Source: Pseudomonas morbosilactucae (GTDB lineage Bacteria; Pseudomonadota; Gammaproteobacteria; Pseudomonadales; Pseudomonadaceae). Taken from it: a DNA stretch of 64,000 nt. Positions 45,569-54,299 of the stretch are shown here, one piece after another (position 1 is the first letter of the stretch; each line of letters begins with the position of its first letter). The position numbers and the translations under genes were made by a program. The notes beneath the pieces were generated by a model. It was not told where the DNA came from. It saw only the letters and a list, made by a program, of their open reading frames with translations, and made no database searches. The stretch covers positions 118,177-182,176 of the forward strand of contig NZ_JALQCW010000030.1 in the NCBI RefSeq assembly GCF_023241715.1. The letters run 5' to 3'.

Positions 45569-46594
45569 ATGCCCGCAGTCGCTCTATCGCCGAACCTCAA
45601 TCACCGCGCTCCCCGTCGTCTCTTCCCCCGCAAAGGCTGGCAGGCCCTGGCGTTGGCCATCCTGGCCGCCACCTTTGGGGTGACGGCCCAGGCCGATGAC
45701 GCCGACGTGCCGTCCCTGGCCGGCAAACGCATTGCCATCAGCATGACCGGTACCAGTCACTACTTCGATATCAAGGCGTTCCAGGCCCAGGTCGATGAGG
45801 TCAAGCGCCTCGGTGGCACGCCCATTACCCTGGACGCGGGGCGCAATGACAAAAACCTGGTGACTCAACTGCAGACCGTGGTCACCCAGAAACCCGACGC
45901 GGTGATCCAGACCCTGGGCACCCTCAGCGTGATCGACCCCTGGCTCAAGCGCATCAACAAGGCCGGGATTCCCTTGTTCACCATCGATGTACCGTCCCAA
46001 TACAGCATTAACAACACCACGTCCGACAACGTCGCCACCGGCAAGGCCCTGGCCGATCAGTTGATCAAGGACAGCGGCGGCAAGGGGCAGATCCTGGTGT
46101 TCAACGGTTTTTACGGGGTGCCGGTGTGCGCCATCCGTTATGACCAGTTGAAGCTGGCCCTCAAGGATCACCCGCAGTTGCAGATCATCGAGCCCGAGCT
46201 ACGGGACGTGATCCCCAACACCGTGCAGGACGCCTATTCCCAGGTGTCCGCCCTGCTCAACAAGTACCCCAAGGGCAGCGTCGCAGCGATCTGGTCGGCC
46301 TGGGACATTCCCCAACTGGGCGCCAGCAAGGCCCTGGTGGACGCCGGCCGTACCGAAATCAAGACCTACGGCGTGGACGGCACCCCGGAAGTCCTGGAGC
46401 TGCTCAAGCACGACAACTCGCCCATCGGCGCGGTGGTGGCCCAGCAGCCGGCGCTGATCGGCAAGACCGCGGTGCAGAATGTGGCCCGCTACCTGGCCGG
46501 GCAGCATGACCTGCCGAAGGAAACCCAAGTGCCGACCTTGCTGACCACGGCGGCCAATCTGCCCGAGGTCCAGCAACTGCGTGGCGACCAATAA
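45569..46594 (+). CDS. ribose-type ABC transporter substrate-binding protein
   Basis: 341 residues: N-terminal signal region (GWQALALAILAATFGVTAQADD), then a type I periplasmic binding fold (IAISMTGTSHYFDIKAFQAQVDEVKRLGGTPITLDAGRND, VTQKPDAVIQTLGT, GIPLFTIDVPS, ATGKALADQL, VAAIWSAWDIPQLGASKALVDAG). The GGAG at 45557-45560 fixes ATG 45569. It belongs with the RbsA/RbsC-like genes at 48449-51997 although a porin gene and a terminator come between. The ligand could be a sugar or other polar metabolite and is unknown. Confidence 0.87.
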   Translation: MPAVALSPNLNHRAPRRLFPRKGWQALALAILAATFGVTAQADDADVPSLAGKRIAISMTGTSHYFDIKAFQAQVDEVKRLGGTPITLDAGRNDKNLVTQLQTVVTQKPDAVIQTLGTLSVIDPWLKRINKAGIPLFTIDVPSQYSINNTTSDNVATGKALADQLIKDSGGKGQILVFNGFYGVPVCAIRYDQLKLALKDHPQLQIIEPELRDVIPNTVQDAYSQVSALLNKYPKGSVAAIWSAWDIPQLGASKALVDAGRTEIKTYGVDGTPEVLELLKHDNSPIGAVVAQQPALIGKTAVQNVARYLAGQHDLPKETQVPTLLTTAANLPEVQQLRGDQ

Positions 46595-46697
46595 ACGCGG
46601 GTTTTATCAAGCGCTCAAGCCACAGGCCGATGCCTGAACGGCCATCGCATCACGCCACGGTCTTGAGGGTTAACTCCAAAAGAACTGGCTAACTAAC

Positions 46698-46723
46698 GGA
46701 ACACTTCGGTGTTCCTTTTTTTT
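46698..46723 (+). terminator. rho-independent terminator after the sugar-type binding protein
   Basis: GGAACAC-TTCG-GTGTTCC, a 7-bp stem with a UUCG tetraloop, is followed by eight T. It probably attenuates read-through so the binding protein is made in excess. Downstream to 46938 is AT-rich and likely holds the porin promoter (TTGACT at 46736-46741 is a possible -35). Confidence 0.88.
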
Positions 46724-46938
46724 GCAAAAAAATCGTTGACTGGAACTTGAGTGCCAACTTTCTAGTGTTTGCCGGACAACACTGTGCTGACAGTTTGTTG
46801 TGTTATCGCGGCTTTTATAAAGAGTAATTAGTTTCATAAATATTTGAAAAATATAGATTTAAAGACATGGCATGAATTTCGGATAGAGCAGGTTGCACAC
46901 ACAACCACTCCCTACTTTCTATAACTAAAGAGTCTGCC

Positions 46939-48279
46939 ATGCGTAAAGTTGCTGCCTTGTCTGTATTGGTCGCGGCCACCCCGGTTACTGTCTGGGCTGC
47001 CGATGAACAGGGTTTTATCGAAGACAGTCATTTGAATATCCTCAACCGGGATTTCTACTTCAGCCAGGACTTCCGCAACGGAAGCAGTGCCACCAATCCT
47101 CATACCGGCGAGCGCCAGAGTCGTCGTGCGGAGTGGGCCCACGCCATCATCGGGCGCTTCGAGTCCGGCTTTACCCAGGGCACGGTGGGCTTTGGGGTCG
47201 ACGCCTATGGCCAGGTCGGGATCAAGCTCGACGGCGGCGATGGCGTGGTGGGCAACGGTGTCGGTGGCCCGGGGCTGATCCCCCGTGAAGGCGACAACAA
47301 TGGCGAGCCCAAGGACCAGTGGGGCAAGGCCGGTGGCGCGGTCAAGCTGCGGGCCTTCGACACCGTGGTCAAGTACGGCGACGTTTCGCCCACCAGCCCG
47401 GTGGTGCACGCCAGTGATATCCGTCTGCTGCCGCAAACCCTGCGTGGGCTGATGTTCGACAACACCTCGATCGACGGCCTCAAGGTCGAAGGCGGCAAGC
47501 TCACGGCCTCCAGCGACCGCACCGGGGTCAACCACAGCGGCGACCTGGGCACCGTGTACGGTGGGCGCCTGAAGGGGGCGGACGACGTGCAGTACCTGGG
47601 CGCCGACTACCGCTTGAACGACAACTGGAGCTTCAAGTTGCACACCAGCCGCCTGGACAACGTCTGGGACCAGTCCTTCGCCCGGGTCGACTTCCGCCAG
47701 AAACTCAGCGACACCCTGGCCTGGGACACCGGCCTGAACTACTACCGCACCCGGGACAGCGGCAGCGCCTTGCTGGGGGCCATCGACAACGATGCCTGGA
47801 GCACTCACCTGGGCCTGGACGTGGGCTTCCACCGTTTCCTGGTGGCCTATGAACAGGTGCGCGGCGACTCACCCTTCGACTACGTGTGGAACACCTACGA
47901 CCTGGAGCTGGACAACGCCTCCCAGTGGTCGGACTTCAACAACCCCAACGAACGTTCGTGGCAGGCCAGCTACACCTACAACTTCGCCGGCCTCGGCATC
48001 CCCGGCTTGAGCATCACCGGGCGCTACCTGCGCGGCGACAACATCGACGGCACCAAGGCCCAGGGCGGCTACAGCTACTTCAACAGCGTCAGCGACGGCA
48101 AGCACTGGGAGCGCAACCTGTGGGCCACCTACGTGGTGCAGAGCGGGCCGGCCAAGGACTTCAAGGTCAATGTGTTACAGGCCACCCACCGGGTCGGCGG
48201 CGACTTCGGCAACTACGAGTCGAATGTCGATGAGTTGCGGGTGATCCTCGAATACCCCCTGGACCTGCGCATGCTCTGA
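46939..48279 (+). CDS. OprD-family outer-membrane porin
   Basis: 446 residues with a signal peptide (KVAALSVLVAATPVTVWA) and the OprD-family 18-strand barrel pattern (GFIEDSHLNILNRDFYFSQDFRNG, EWAHAIIGRFESGFTQGTVGFGVDAYG, WGLMFDNTSIDGL-like GLMFDNTSIDGLKVEGGKLTA, GRYLRGDNIDGTK). Members are substrate-selective channels for amino acids or aromatic acids. AAAGAG at 46927-46932 supports the start. Placed between the binding protein and the ATPase/permeases of a ribose-type importer, it probably supplies the same substrate across the outer membrane. Confidence 0.92.
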   Translation: MRKVAALSVLVAATPVTVWAADEQGFIEDSHLNILNRDFYFSQDFRNGSSATNPHTGERQSRRAEWAHAIIGRFESGFTQGTVGFGVDAYGQVGIKLDGGDGVVGNGVGGPGLIPREGDNNGEPKDQWGKAGGAVKLRAFDTVVKYGDVSPTSPVVHASDIRLLPQTLRGLMFDNTSIDGLKVEGGKLTASSDRTGVNHSGDLGTVYGGRLKGADDVQYLGADYRLNDNWSFKLHTSRLDNVWDQSFARVDFRQKLSDTLAWDTGLNYYRTRDSGSALLGAIDNDAWSTHLGLDVGFHRFLVAYEQVRGDSPFDYVWNTYDLELDNASQWSDFNNPNERSWQASYTYNFAGLGIPGLSITGRYLRGDNIDGTKAQGGYSYFNSVSDGKHWERNLWATYVVQSGPAKDFKVNVLQATHRVGGDFGNYESNVDELRVILEYPLDLRML

Positions 48280-48448
48280 GCCTGCCGGCTGTTGCCCAGT
48301 CAACAGTGCCCCAACACTTTGCCTGCCCGCTGACAGCCGTCGCCCGCCCAGCCCTTGACCGATGCGCCGCGTGGCGCCTGGCTGCGCGGGCGGTGCGTCC
48401 CGGCACGAAGCGTGCTGAGACAAGGTGATTGCCAACAAGGACATAGCC

Positions 48449-50035
48449 ATGGACCCGATTCACACCGCCGCCCAGGCGCCGCCCGCGGCCCTGGAAATGC
48501 GCGACATCCATAAACGCTTCGGCGCCACCCAAGCCCTGGCCGGGGTCAACCTGCGCCTGGCGCGAGGCTCGATCCACGGGCTGGTGGGGGAGAACGGCGC
48601 CGGCAAGTCGACCCTGATCAAGGTCCTGGCCGGGATCCATCGGGCCGACAGCGGCAGCCTGAGCATCGACGGCCAGGATTTTGCCGCCCTCAAGCCTGGC
48701 CAGCTGGAAGGCCTGGGCTTGCAGTTCATTCATCAGGAACGGCTGCTGCCCGCCAGTTTCACCGTGGGCGAAGCGCTGTTTTTCGGCCGCGAACTGCGCC
48801 GTGGCCCCTGGCTCGACCGCCGTGCCCAGGAGCGTGAGGCGGCGCGCCTGCTGCAGGAGTATTTCAACCTGACGTTCCCCGCCGGCGCCCTGGTCAGCGA
48901 GCTGGACAGCGCCCAGCGGCAGATTTTACAGATCACCCGGGCCTTGCTGGCCAAGCCGAAGATTCTGGTGTTCGACGAACCCAGCGTGTCACTGGTCAAG
49001 CGTGAGGTGGACCAGTTGCTGGCGATCATCCGGCGCCTGCGGGACGACGGTTTGTCGATCCTCTACATCTCCCACTACCTGCAGGAAATCGAAAGCCTGT
49101 GCGACGAGGTCACGGTGCTGCGTAACGGCCGCGACGTGGCCCGGGTCGACCCGCGCAGCACCTCGACGGCGCAGATCGCCCGGCTCATGGTCAACCGCGA
49201 TGTGGGCGAGATGTACCCGCGCAGGCAGCGGGTGCCGGGGCCGGTGCTGCTGGAGTTGAAGGGCCTGGGCCTGACCGGCTCCGGCGCGGCACCGGCGTAC
49301 CAGGGCATTGACCTGAGGCTTCGCCGTGGCGAAGTCCTCGGCCTCACCGGGCTGGTGGGCTCGGGGGCCAAGGAGTTGCTCAAAAGCCTGTTCGGCCTGG
49401 TGCAGCCCGACCAGGGTGAGGTGCATTGGCAGGGTCGCCTGATCCGCCTCAAGTCCCCTCGCGACGCGGTGCGCCAAGGCATTGCCCTGGTGCCGGAAGA
49501 GCGCCGCAGCCACGGCATCGCCCCGGTGCTTTCGGTGCTGGAAAACCTGACCCTGGCCAGCCTGGAGCGCTTCAGCCGCTGGGGCTGGCTCAAGGCCCCG
49601 GCCGAGCGCCGAGAGAGCCAACGGCTGATCGACGAACTGGCCGTCAAGACTCCGGGCCCTGACGCGGCCCTGCAGCACCTCAGTGGCGGCAACCAGCAGA
49701 AGGTGGCCCTGGGCAAGTGGCTCAGCCGGGACTCGGCCCTGTACCTGCTGGATGAGCCCAGCGTCGGCATCGACATCGGCGCCAAGGTGGAAATCTACCG
49801 GCTGATCGGGCGCCTGGCCGAGGAGGGCGCGGCGGTGCTGGTGCTGTCCTCGGACCTGCCCGAGCTGATCGGCATCACCGACCGCATCCTGGTCATGCAC
49901 CGTGGCGCCATCGCCGGCGAGTTCGATGCCCGCCAGGTCGACAGCGACCGCTTGCTGGCCTGTGCCACCGGCGCCAGCGAAACCCTCCCCAGCCCTGTGC
50001 CCGTGCTTCGGAAGCCTGAACATGCCCTTATCTGA
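48449..50035 (+). CDS. RbsA/MglA-type duplicated ABC ATPase
   Basis: About 528 residues with two nucleotide-binding halves. First half: Walker A GENGAGKST, signature-like LDSAQRQILQITRAL (degenerate LSGGQ), Walker B ILVFDEPS. Second half: a modified Walker A region GLVGSGAKELLKSLFG, typical of RbsA, signature LSGGNQQKVALGKWL and Walker B YLLDEPSVGID. ATG 48449 (AAGGAC 5 nt upstream) is preferred over GTG 48425. It overlaps the first permease gene by 14 bp. Confidence 0.92.
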   Translation: MDPIHTAAQAPPAALEMRDIHKRFGATQALAGVNLRLARGSIHGLVGENGAGKSTLIKVLAGIHRADSGSLSIDGQDFAALKPGQLEGLGLQFIHQERLLPASFTVGEALFFGRELRRGPWLDRRAQEREAARLLQEYFNLTFPAGALVSELDSAQRQILQITRALLAKPKILVFDEPSVSLVKREVDQLLAIIRRLRDDGLSILYISHYLQEIESLCDEVTVLRNGRDVARVDPRSTSTAQIARLMVNRDVGEMYPRRQRVPGPVLLELKGLGLTGSGAAPAYQGIDLRLRRGEVLGLTGLVGSGAKELLKSLFGLVQPDQGEVHWQGRLIRLKSPRDAVRQGIALVPEERRSHGIAPVLSVLENLTLASLERFSRWGWLKAPAERRESQRLIDELAVKTPGPDAALQHLSGGNQQKVALGKWLSRDSALYLLDEPSVGIDIGAKVEIYRLIGRLAEEGAAVLVLSSDLPELIGITDRILVMHRGAIAGEFDARQVDSDRLLACATGASETLPSPVPVLRKPEHALI

Positions 50036-51026
50036 AACCCTGTTTCCACCCCGCGCCGACCTGTCCCGGCGCCTTGGCCTACTGCTGGTGCGCCGAGGTT
50101 CGCTGCTGGCGTTCCTGGCGATTCTCGTGGGCTTTTCCCTGAGTGCGCCGAACTTCCTCAGCTACGGCAACATCGCCAACGTCTTTGCCCAGTCGGCCAT
50201 CCTCGGCATCCTGGCCTTCGGCCTGACCTGCGTGGTGATTGGCGGTGGCTCCAACGTGCTGTCCGGTGGCCTCGACCTGTCCCTGGCGGCCAACCTGGGC
50301 TTGTGCGCGGCGGTCTACAGCAGCCTCAACAATGCTGAATTCGGCCCAGTGCCTGCGGTCGGCCTGACCTTGCTGTGCGGTCTGACCGTGGGCGCGCTGA
50401 ACGGCATCAGCGTGGTGCTGCTGCGCCTGCCGCCGCTGTTGGCGACCCTGGCCAGCATGAACCTGATCGCCGGGCTGGAACTGGTGCTGACCCAGAACAG
50501 CGTGCTGCCCACCGATTCGTCCCTGCTCGACACCCTGGCCAGCGGCGTTTGGCTGCAAGTGCCGGCTCTGGCCTGGGTGCTGTTGGCGGTGGCCGGGCTG
50601 CTGACCTTGCTGATTCAGCACAGCCCCTACGGCCTGCGCCTGTACGCCGTGGGTGAATACCCGGAAGCGGCGCGTGCAGCGGGCCTGGGCCTGGGGCGCT
50701 ACGGCTTTTCCAGCTATCTGCTGGCGGGCCTGTGCGCGGCGCTGGCGGCCTTTTGCTCGGCGGCGTTCTTCAGCGGCAGCACCACCGGCTCCGGGGACAT
50801 GCTGCTGTCGGTGGTGGCCATTGCCTTTCTTGGCGTGGTGTTTTCCCGGCGCCTGGTGGCGAATATCCCCGGGACCCTGCTGGCGACGCTGTTGCTGGGC
50901 TTTCTGATCAATGGCTTCCAACTGCTGAACATCTCCAGCTTCTGGGTCAATGGCGTGCAAGGTGTGTTGATCTTGCTGGTGGTGGCGCTGTCCAGCGCCC
51001 TGGGCAAACAGGAGGGCGCCGTATGA
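50022..51026 (+). CDS. RbsC-type ABC transporter permease 1
   Basis: 334 residues with about nine helices. Family motifs FGLTCVVIGGGSNVLSGGLDLSLAANLGLCAAVYS and FCSAAFFSGSTTGSGDMLLSVVAIAFLGVVF correspond to the ribose/xylose permease family. The ATG lies inside the end of the ATPase gene and the stop overlaps the next permease (ATGA). It probably pairs with the second permease as a heterodimer. Confidence 0.9.
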   Translation: MPLSETLFPPRADLSRRLGLLLVRRGSLLAFLAILVGFSLSAPNFLSYGNIANVFAQSAILGILAFGLTCVVIGGGSNVLSGGLDLSLAANLGLCAAVYSSLNNAEFGPVPAVGLTLLCGLTVGALNGISVVLLRLPPLLATLASMNLIAGLELVLTQNSVLPTDSSLLDTLASGVWLQVPALAWVLLAVAGLLTLLIQHSPYGLRLYAVGEYPEAARAAGLGLGRYGFSSYLLAGLCAALAAFCSAAFFSGSTTGSGDMLLSVVAIAFLGVVFSRRLVANIPGTLLATLLLGFLINGFQLLNISSFWVNGVQGVLILLVVALSSALGKQEGAV

Positions 51027-51997
51027 GCACGTCAATCGTCGTGACTTCGGGCAATGCCCTGGGTCTGCGCCTGCTACGCGGCATCCTGCCGTTGCTGATC
51101 GGCCTGATCCTGGTGTTCTTCGCCCTCACGGCGCCGGGGTTTCTCACCCTCGGCAACCTGTCGAGCCTGGTGCTGAACAATTTCGTGCTGCTGGCGATCA
51201 TCGCCGTGGCCATGACCTGGGCGGTGGCGGCGGGCGGCATCGACCTGTCGGTGGGCACCTCGGTGGACTTTGCCAGCCTGGCCTTTGTGGTCCTGCTCAA
51301 TGGCGGCTACGGCGTGCCCCTGGCGATTGCCGGCGCCTTGCTGGCCGGGGCGGCAGCGGGGCTGTTCAACGGCGTGCTGATTGCCGGGCTGCGCATTACC
51401 CCATTCCTGGCCACCCTGGGCACGCTGTTTATCGGCACCAGCGTGCAGCAACTGCTGTCCGACGGCGGCCAACCGATCTACATCCAGCAGGGCGTGTTGC
51501 CGGGCCTGGGCAGCCAGACCCTGCTCGGGGTGCCGCTGCCTTTGTGGCTGGTGCTGCTGGTGGCGCTGGTGTACGGCCTGATCCTCGCGCGCGGGCGCCT
51601 GGGCCGGGAAATCCTCGCCCTCGGCACCCAGCCACAGTTGGCCCGTTACTCCGGGTTGTCAGTGCGCGGGATTGCCTGGCGGGTGTTCCTCGGCAGCGCC
51701 TTGGCCTGTGCAGTGGCCGGGGTGCTGCTCAGCTCCACGGTCAATGCCTATGTGCCGATGTCCGGCAATGCCTACCTGATCAACGCCATCGGCGCGGTGT
51801 TCATGGGCACCACCCTGAGCCGTACTGGGCGCGCCAATGTGCCCGGGACTTTGCTGGGGGTGCTGTTTATCAACGTGATCGCCAATGGCCTGCTGCTGAT
51901 CGGCTGGAATTTCTATTGGCAGCAAGTCGCCACCGGCGCGCTGATCCTGCTGGTGCTGGCCGCCAGTTTTGCCACTCGGCGCCTGGCCCAGGGCTGA
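51023..51997 (+). CDS. RbsC-type ABC transporter permease 2
   Basis: 324 residues, about nine helices. MTWAVAAGGIDLSVGTSVDFASLAFVVLLNGG and YVPMSGNAYLINAIGAVFMGTTLSRTGRANVPGTLLGVLFI are standard for the family. It is translationally coupled to permease 1. It is the last gene of the ribose-type importer, followed by a 12-bp-stem hairpin. Confidence 0.9.
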   Translation: MSTSIVVTSGNALGLRLLRGILPLLIGLILVFFALTAPGFLTLGNLSSLVLNNFVLLAIIAVAMTWAVAAGGIDLSVGTSVDFASLAFVVLLNGGYGVPLAIAGALLAGAAAGLFNGVLIAGLRITPFLATLGTLFIGTSVQQLLSDGGQPIYIQQGVLPGLGSQTLLGVPLPLWLVLLVALVYGLILARGRLGREILALGTQPQLARYSGLSVRGIAWRVFLGSALACAVAGVLLSSTVNAYVPMSGNAYLINAIGAVFMGTTLSRTGRANVPGTLLGVLFINVIANGLLLIGWNFYWQQVATGALILLVLAASFATRRLAQG

Positions 51998-52025
51998 GTC
52001 GAAGGGTGCCTCTGGCCCTGGTCAA

Positions 52026-52051
52026 TGCCCCTGCCAGCCCTGGCAGGGGCA
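52026..52051 (+). terminator. 12-bp hairpin after the ribose-type importer
   Basis: TGCCCCTGCCAG-CC-CTGGCAGGGGCA is a perfect 12-bp inverted repeat 29 nt after the permease stop. No U-tract follows, so it is either a rho-assisted terminator or an mRNA 3' stabiliser. Confidence 0.55.
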
Positions 52052-52218
52052 CCCGGCTATATGTCTCTAACCTGCAGGGCTTGGGGGCTTATTTTGCTTC
52101 TAATCCTATTTGTTTGAATCGTTTTATAAATCTATGAATATTAATGATTTATTTATTTTTTACGTGGATTGGCAAGCCAACCTCGGCGGCGCAGCTATTC
52201 CCGGCTTTCAGGGGCCAA

Positions 52219-52237
52219 GCCCCCGGGTTCCGGGGGC
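52219..52237. repeat. GC-rich inverted repeat GCCCCCGG-GTT-CCGGGGGC
   Basis: An 8-bp stem in the 397-bp gap between two importer operons, flanked by direct copies of GGGGCCAAG (52211-52219, 52233-52241). It may be an upstream activator site for the promoter at 52343 or a second hairpin. The AT-rich stretch 52080-52165 holds no gene. Confidence 0.35.
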
Positions 52238-52342
52238 CAAGTGTTGGTGGGGCAACAGAGGTTAAGCAGGCTGTGCGTCGGCGATACACCAGATCAAATT
52301 AAGAGTGTGTTTCAAGTAATTGAAATATAAGGGTTAGTTGTT

Positions 52343-52358
52343 TGGCATGGAGGCTGCA
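52343..52358 (+). promoter_or_regulatory. sigma-54-type promoter of the Liv-type operon
   Basis: TGGCAT-N5-CTGCA keeps GG at -24 and GC at -12 with correct spacing and two mismatches. It predicts transcription from about 52370, just ahead of the AAGGAC RBS and ATG 52395. The -12 half CTGCAAT is the same as in the Ssu-like promoter at 44109. Confidence 0.45.
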
Positions 52359-52394
52359 ATAGGGGTTTCAGAGCGAATCTCCAAGGACAGCCCC

Positions 52395-53486
52395 ATGACC
52401 CGAACATTGCCCCAGGCCTTGCAACAGCAGGCCGCCGAACGCGGCCCGGCCCTGGCCCTGCGCTACAAACAGTTGGGCATCTGGCAGACCCGCCGTTGGG
52501 CGCAGGTGCTGGAGGACGTGCGGCGCCTCGCCGGGGCCCTGCAGCAGTCGGGGTTTGAGGCCCACGACGAGTTGCTGATCATCAGCCAGGCCCGGGTCGA
52601 GGCGTTGCTCCTGGCCCTGGCGGCCCAATGGCTGGGGGGACGGGTCGGCTTGCTGGACCCGCGCCTGGACCATCGTCCGCGCCTGGCGCTGTTGCAGCCG
52701 CGCTTTGCCCTGGCCGAAGACCAGGCGGCGGTGGCCCAGTTAAACGCGTCGCCCCAGCCGCCCCGGGCGTTGCTCTATCTGGATGGGCGTGGCCTCAACC
52801 CGCCGCAGCCGGGCAACCTGCGGCGCTACGACGATCTGCTGAGCGAGGCCTCCCTGGAGCCGGCACCACCCCAGGCCGAGCCCCACAACACCGCCTTTGT
52901 GTTTTACCCCGACACCGATCAGACCGCCTTGCGCCTGAGCCACGGGCAATTGCTTGAAGGCGCCCGGCAGTTGGTGGCGCGCGAGGCCTTGAGCGCCGAC
53001 GAAGAGGCCCTGGCCGCCCGGGTGTTCGCCGCCAGCGGCCAGGCCCGTTACCTGCTGGCGCCCTGGCTGGTGGCCGGTTTTTGCCTGAATTTCCCCGAAG
53101 CCCTGGAAACCCGCGACACCGACCGCCGTGAACTGGGCCCGAGCCTGGTGCTGGGCACCCGCGAATCCTATGGGCGCCTGGCGCAGTGGGCCGAGGAGCG
53201 GCTGCCGTTGCCGGGCAGCTTCAGCCATGGCCTGTACCGCTGGGCCCTGGTGCCGGGGCGTGGGGCCCTTGGCACCTGGCTCGGCCATTGGCTGATCCGC
53301 CGGCCGCTGCTGGATGTGCTGGGCATGAGCCGCTTGCGTGTGCCGCTGCTGGTGGGGCCGGCCCTGACCGAGGACAGCGCGGCGTTTTTTGCCGCCCTGG
53401 GCATTCGTCCCCGGCACTGGCACGAGCCGTCGTCCCTGGCCCAGCCGGACCCGAACCCTGAACCCCTGATCCGCCAATCCGCCTGA
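52395..53486 (+). CDS. degenerate AMP-binding (acyl-CoA synthetase-like) protein
   Basis: 363 residues. The N-terminal part resembles adenylate-forming enzymes (LPQALQQQAAERGPALALRYKQLGIWQTRRWAQVLEDVRRLAGAL; ISQARVEALLLALAAQWLGG). The ATP-binding P-loop (normally Y-TSGTTG-x-PKG) is reduced to FVFYPDTDQTALRLSHGQL, and the lysine-bearing C-terminal domain is gone. It cannot be a working ligase. The reading frame is intact and codon use normal, so it is not an obvious pseudogene. Full-length AMP-ligases commonly head Liv-type ABC operons of this layout, and this gene keeps that place, 10 bp before the ATPase. Confidence 0.75.
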   Translation: MTRTLPQALQQQAAERGPALALRYKQLGIWQTRRWAQVLEDVRRLAGALQQSGFEAHDELLIISQARVEALLLALAAQWLGGRVGLLDPRLDHRPRLALLQPRFALAEDQAAVAQLNASPQPPRALLYLDGRGLNPPQPGNLRRYDDLLSEASLEPAPPQAEPHNTAFVFYPDTDQTALRLSHGQLLEGARQLVAREALSADEEALAARVFAASGQARYLLAPWLVAGFCLNFPEALETRDTDRRELGPSLVLGTRESYGRLAQWAEERLPLPGSFSHGLYRWALVPGRGALGTWLGHWLIRRPLLDVLGMSRLRVPLLVGPALTEDSAAFFAALGIRPRHWHEPSSLAQPDPNPEPLIRQSA

Positions 53487-53496
53487 CGAGCCCTTT

Positions 53497-54297
53497 ATGA
53501 GCGCAACCGCTGCAACTCCATTACTTCGGCTCGATGACATCTCCCTGTCGTTCAAGGGGGTCAAGGCCATCACCGCCATCAGCTTTGCCGTGGCCCCCGG
53601 GGAAATCTGCGGGCTGATCGGCCCCAACGGCGCCGGCAAAAGCTCGTTGCTGAACGTGATCAACGGCGTGTACCAGGCCCAGAGCGGGCATATCCACTAC
53701 GCCGGGCAGGTGCGCCGGCGCATGCGTCCGCACCAGGCCGCCGAGGGCGGCATCGCCCGGACTTTCCAGAACATCGCCTTGTTCAAGGGCATGAGCGTGC
53801 TCGACAACGTGCTTACCGGGCGCAACCTCAAGCGCCGCAGCTCCTGGCTGGAACAGATGTTCGGCCTCGGCCGGGCGCCCCGGGAGGACGACCGGCAACG
53901 CCTGCACGCGGAGCGGGTGATTGCCTTCCTGCGCATCCACCCGTGGCGCGACGCCCTGGTGGGCAAGCTGCCCTACGGCCTGCAAAAACGCGTGGAGCTG
54001 GCTCGGGCCCTGGCTGCCGAGCCGCAGTTGCTGCTGCTGGATGAGCCCATGGCCGGGATGAACGCCGAGGAGAAGGGCGAAATGAGCCAGTTCATCCGCG
54101 AAATCAACCGCGAGTTCGGCACCACCGTGGTGTTGATCGAGCACGACATCGGCGTGGTCATGGGCTTGTGCGACCACGTGGTGGTGCTCGACTACGGCCG
54201 CAAGATCGGCGACGGCACCCCGGAGCAGGTGCGCGCCAACCCTGAAGTGATCGCCGCCTACCTGGGCTCGCGACGTCCCCAGCGAGCGAGGAACTGA
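53497..54297 (+). CDS. LivG-type ABC transporter ATP-binding protein
   Basis: 266 residues: Walker A GPNGAGKSS (about residue 42), Q-loop RTFQNIALFKGMSVLDNV, signature region LPYGLQKRVELARAL (LSYG-type as in LivG), Walker B LLLLDEPMAGMN, H-loop VLIEHDIGVVMGL and C-terminal VRANPEVIAAYLG. It is the first ATPase of a branched-chain-amino-acid-type importer, immediately followed (2 bp) by the LivH-type permease. Confidence 0.92.
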   Translation: MSATAATPLLRLDDISLSFKGVKAITAISFAVAPGEICGLIGPNGAGKSSLLNVINGVYQAQSGHIHYAGQVRRRMRPHQAAEGGIARTFQNIALFKGMSVLDNVLTGRNLKRRSSWLEQMFGLGRAPREDDRQRLHAERVIAFLRIHPWRDALVGKLPYGLQKRVELARALAAEPQLLLLDEPMAGMNAEEKGEMSQFIREINREFGTTVVLIEHDIGVVMGLCDHVVVLDYGRKIGDGTPEQVRANPEVIAAYLGSRRPQRARN

Positions 54298-54299
54298 GC

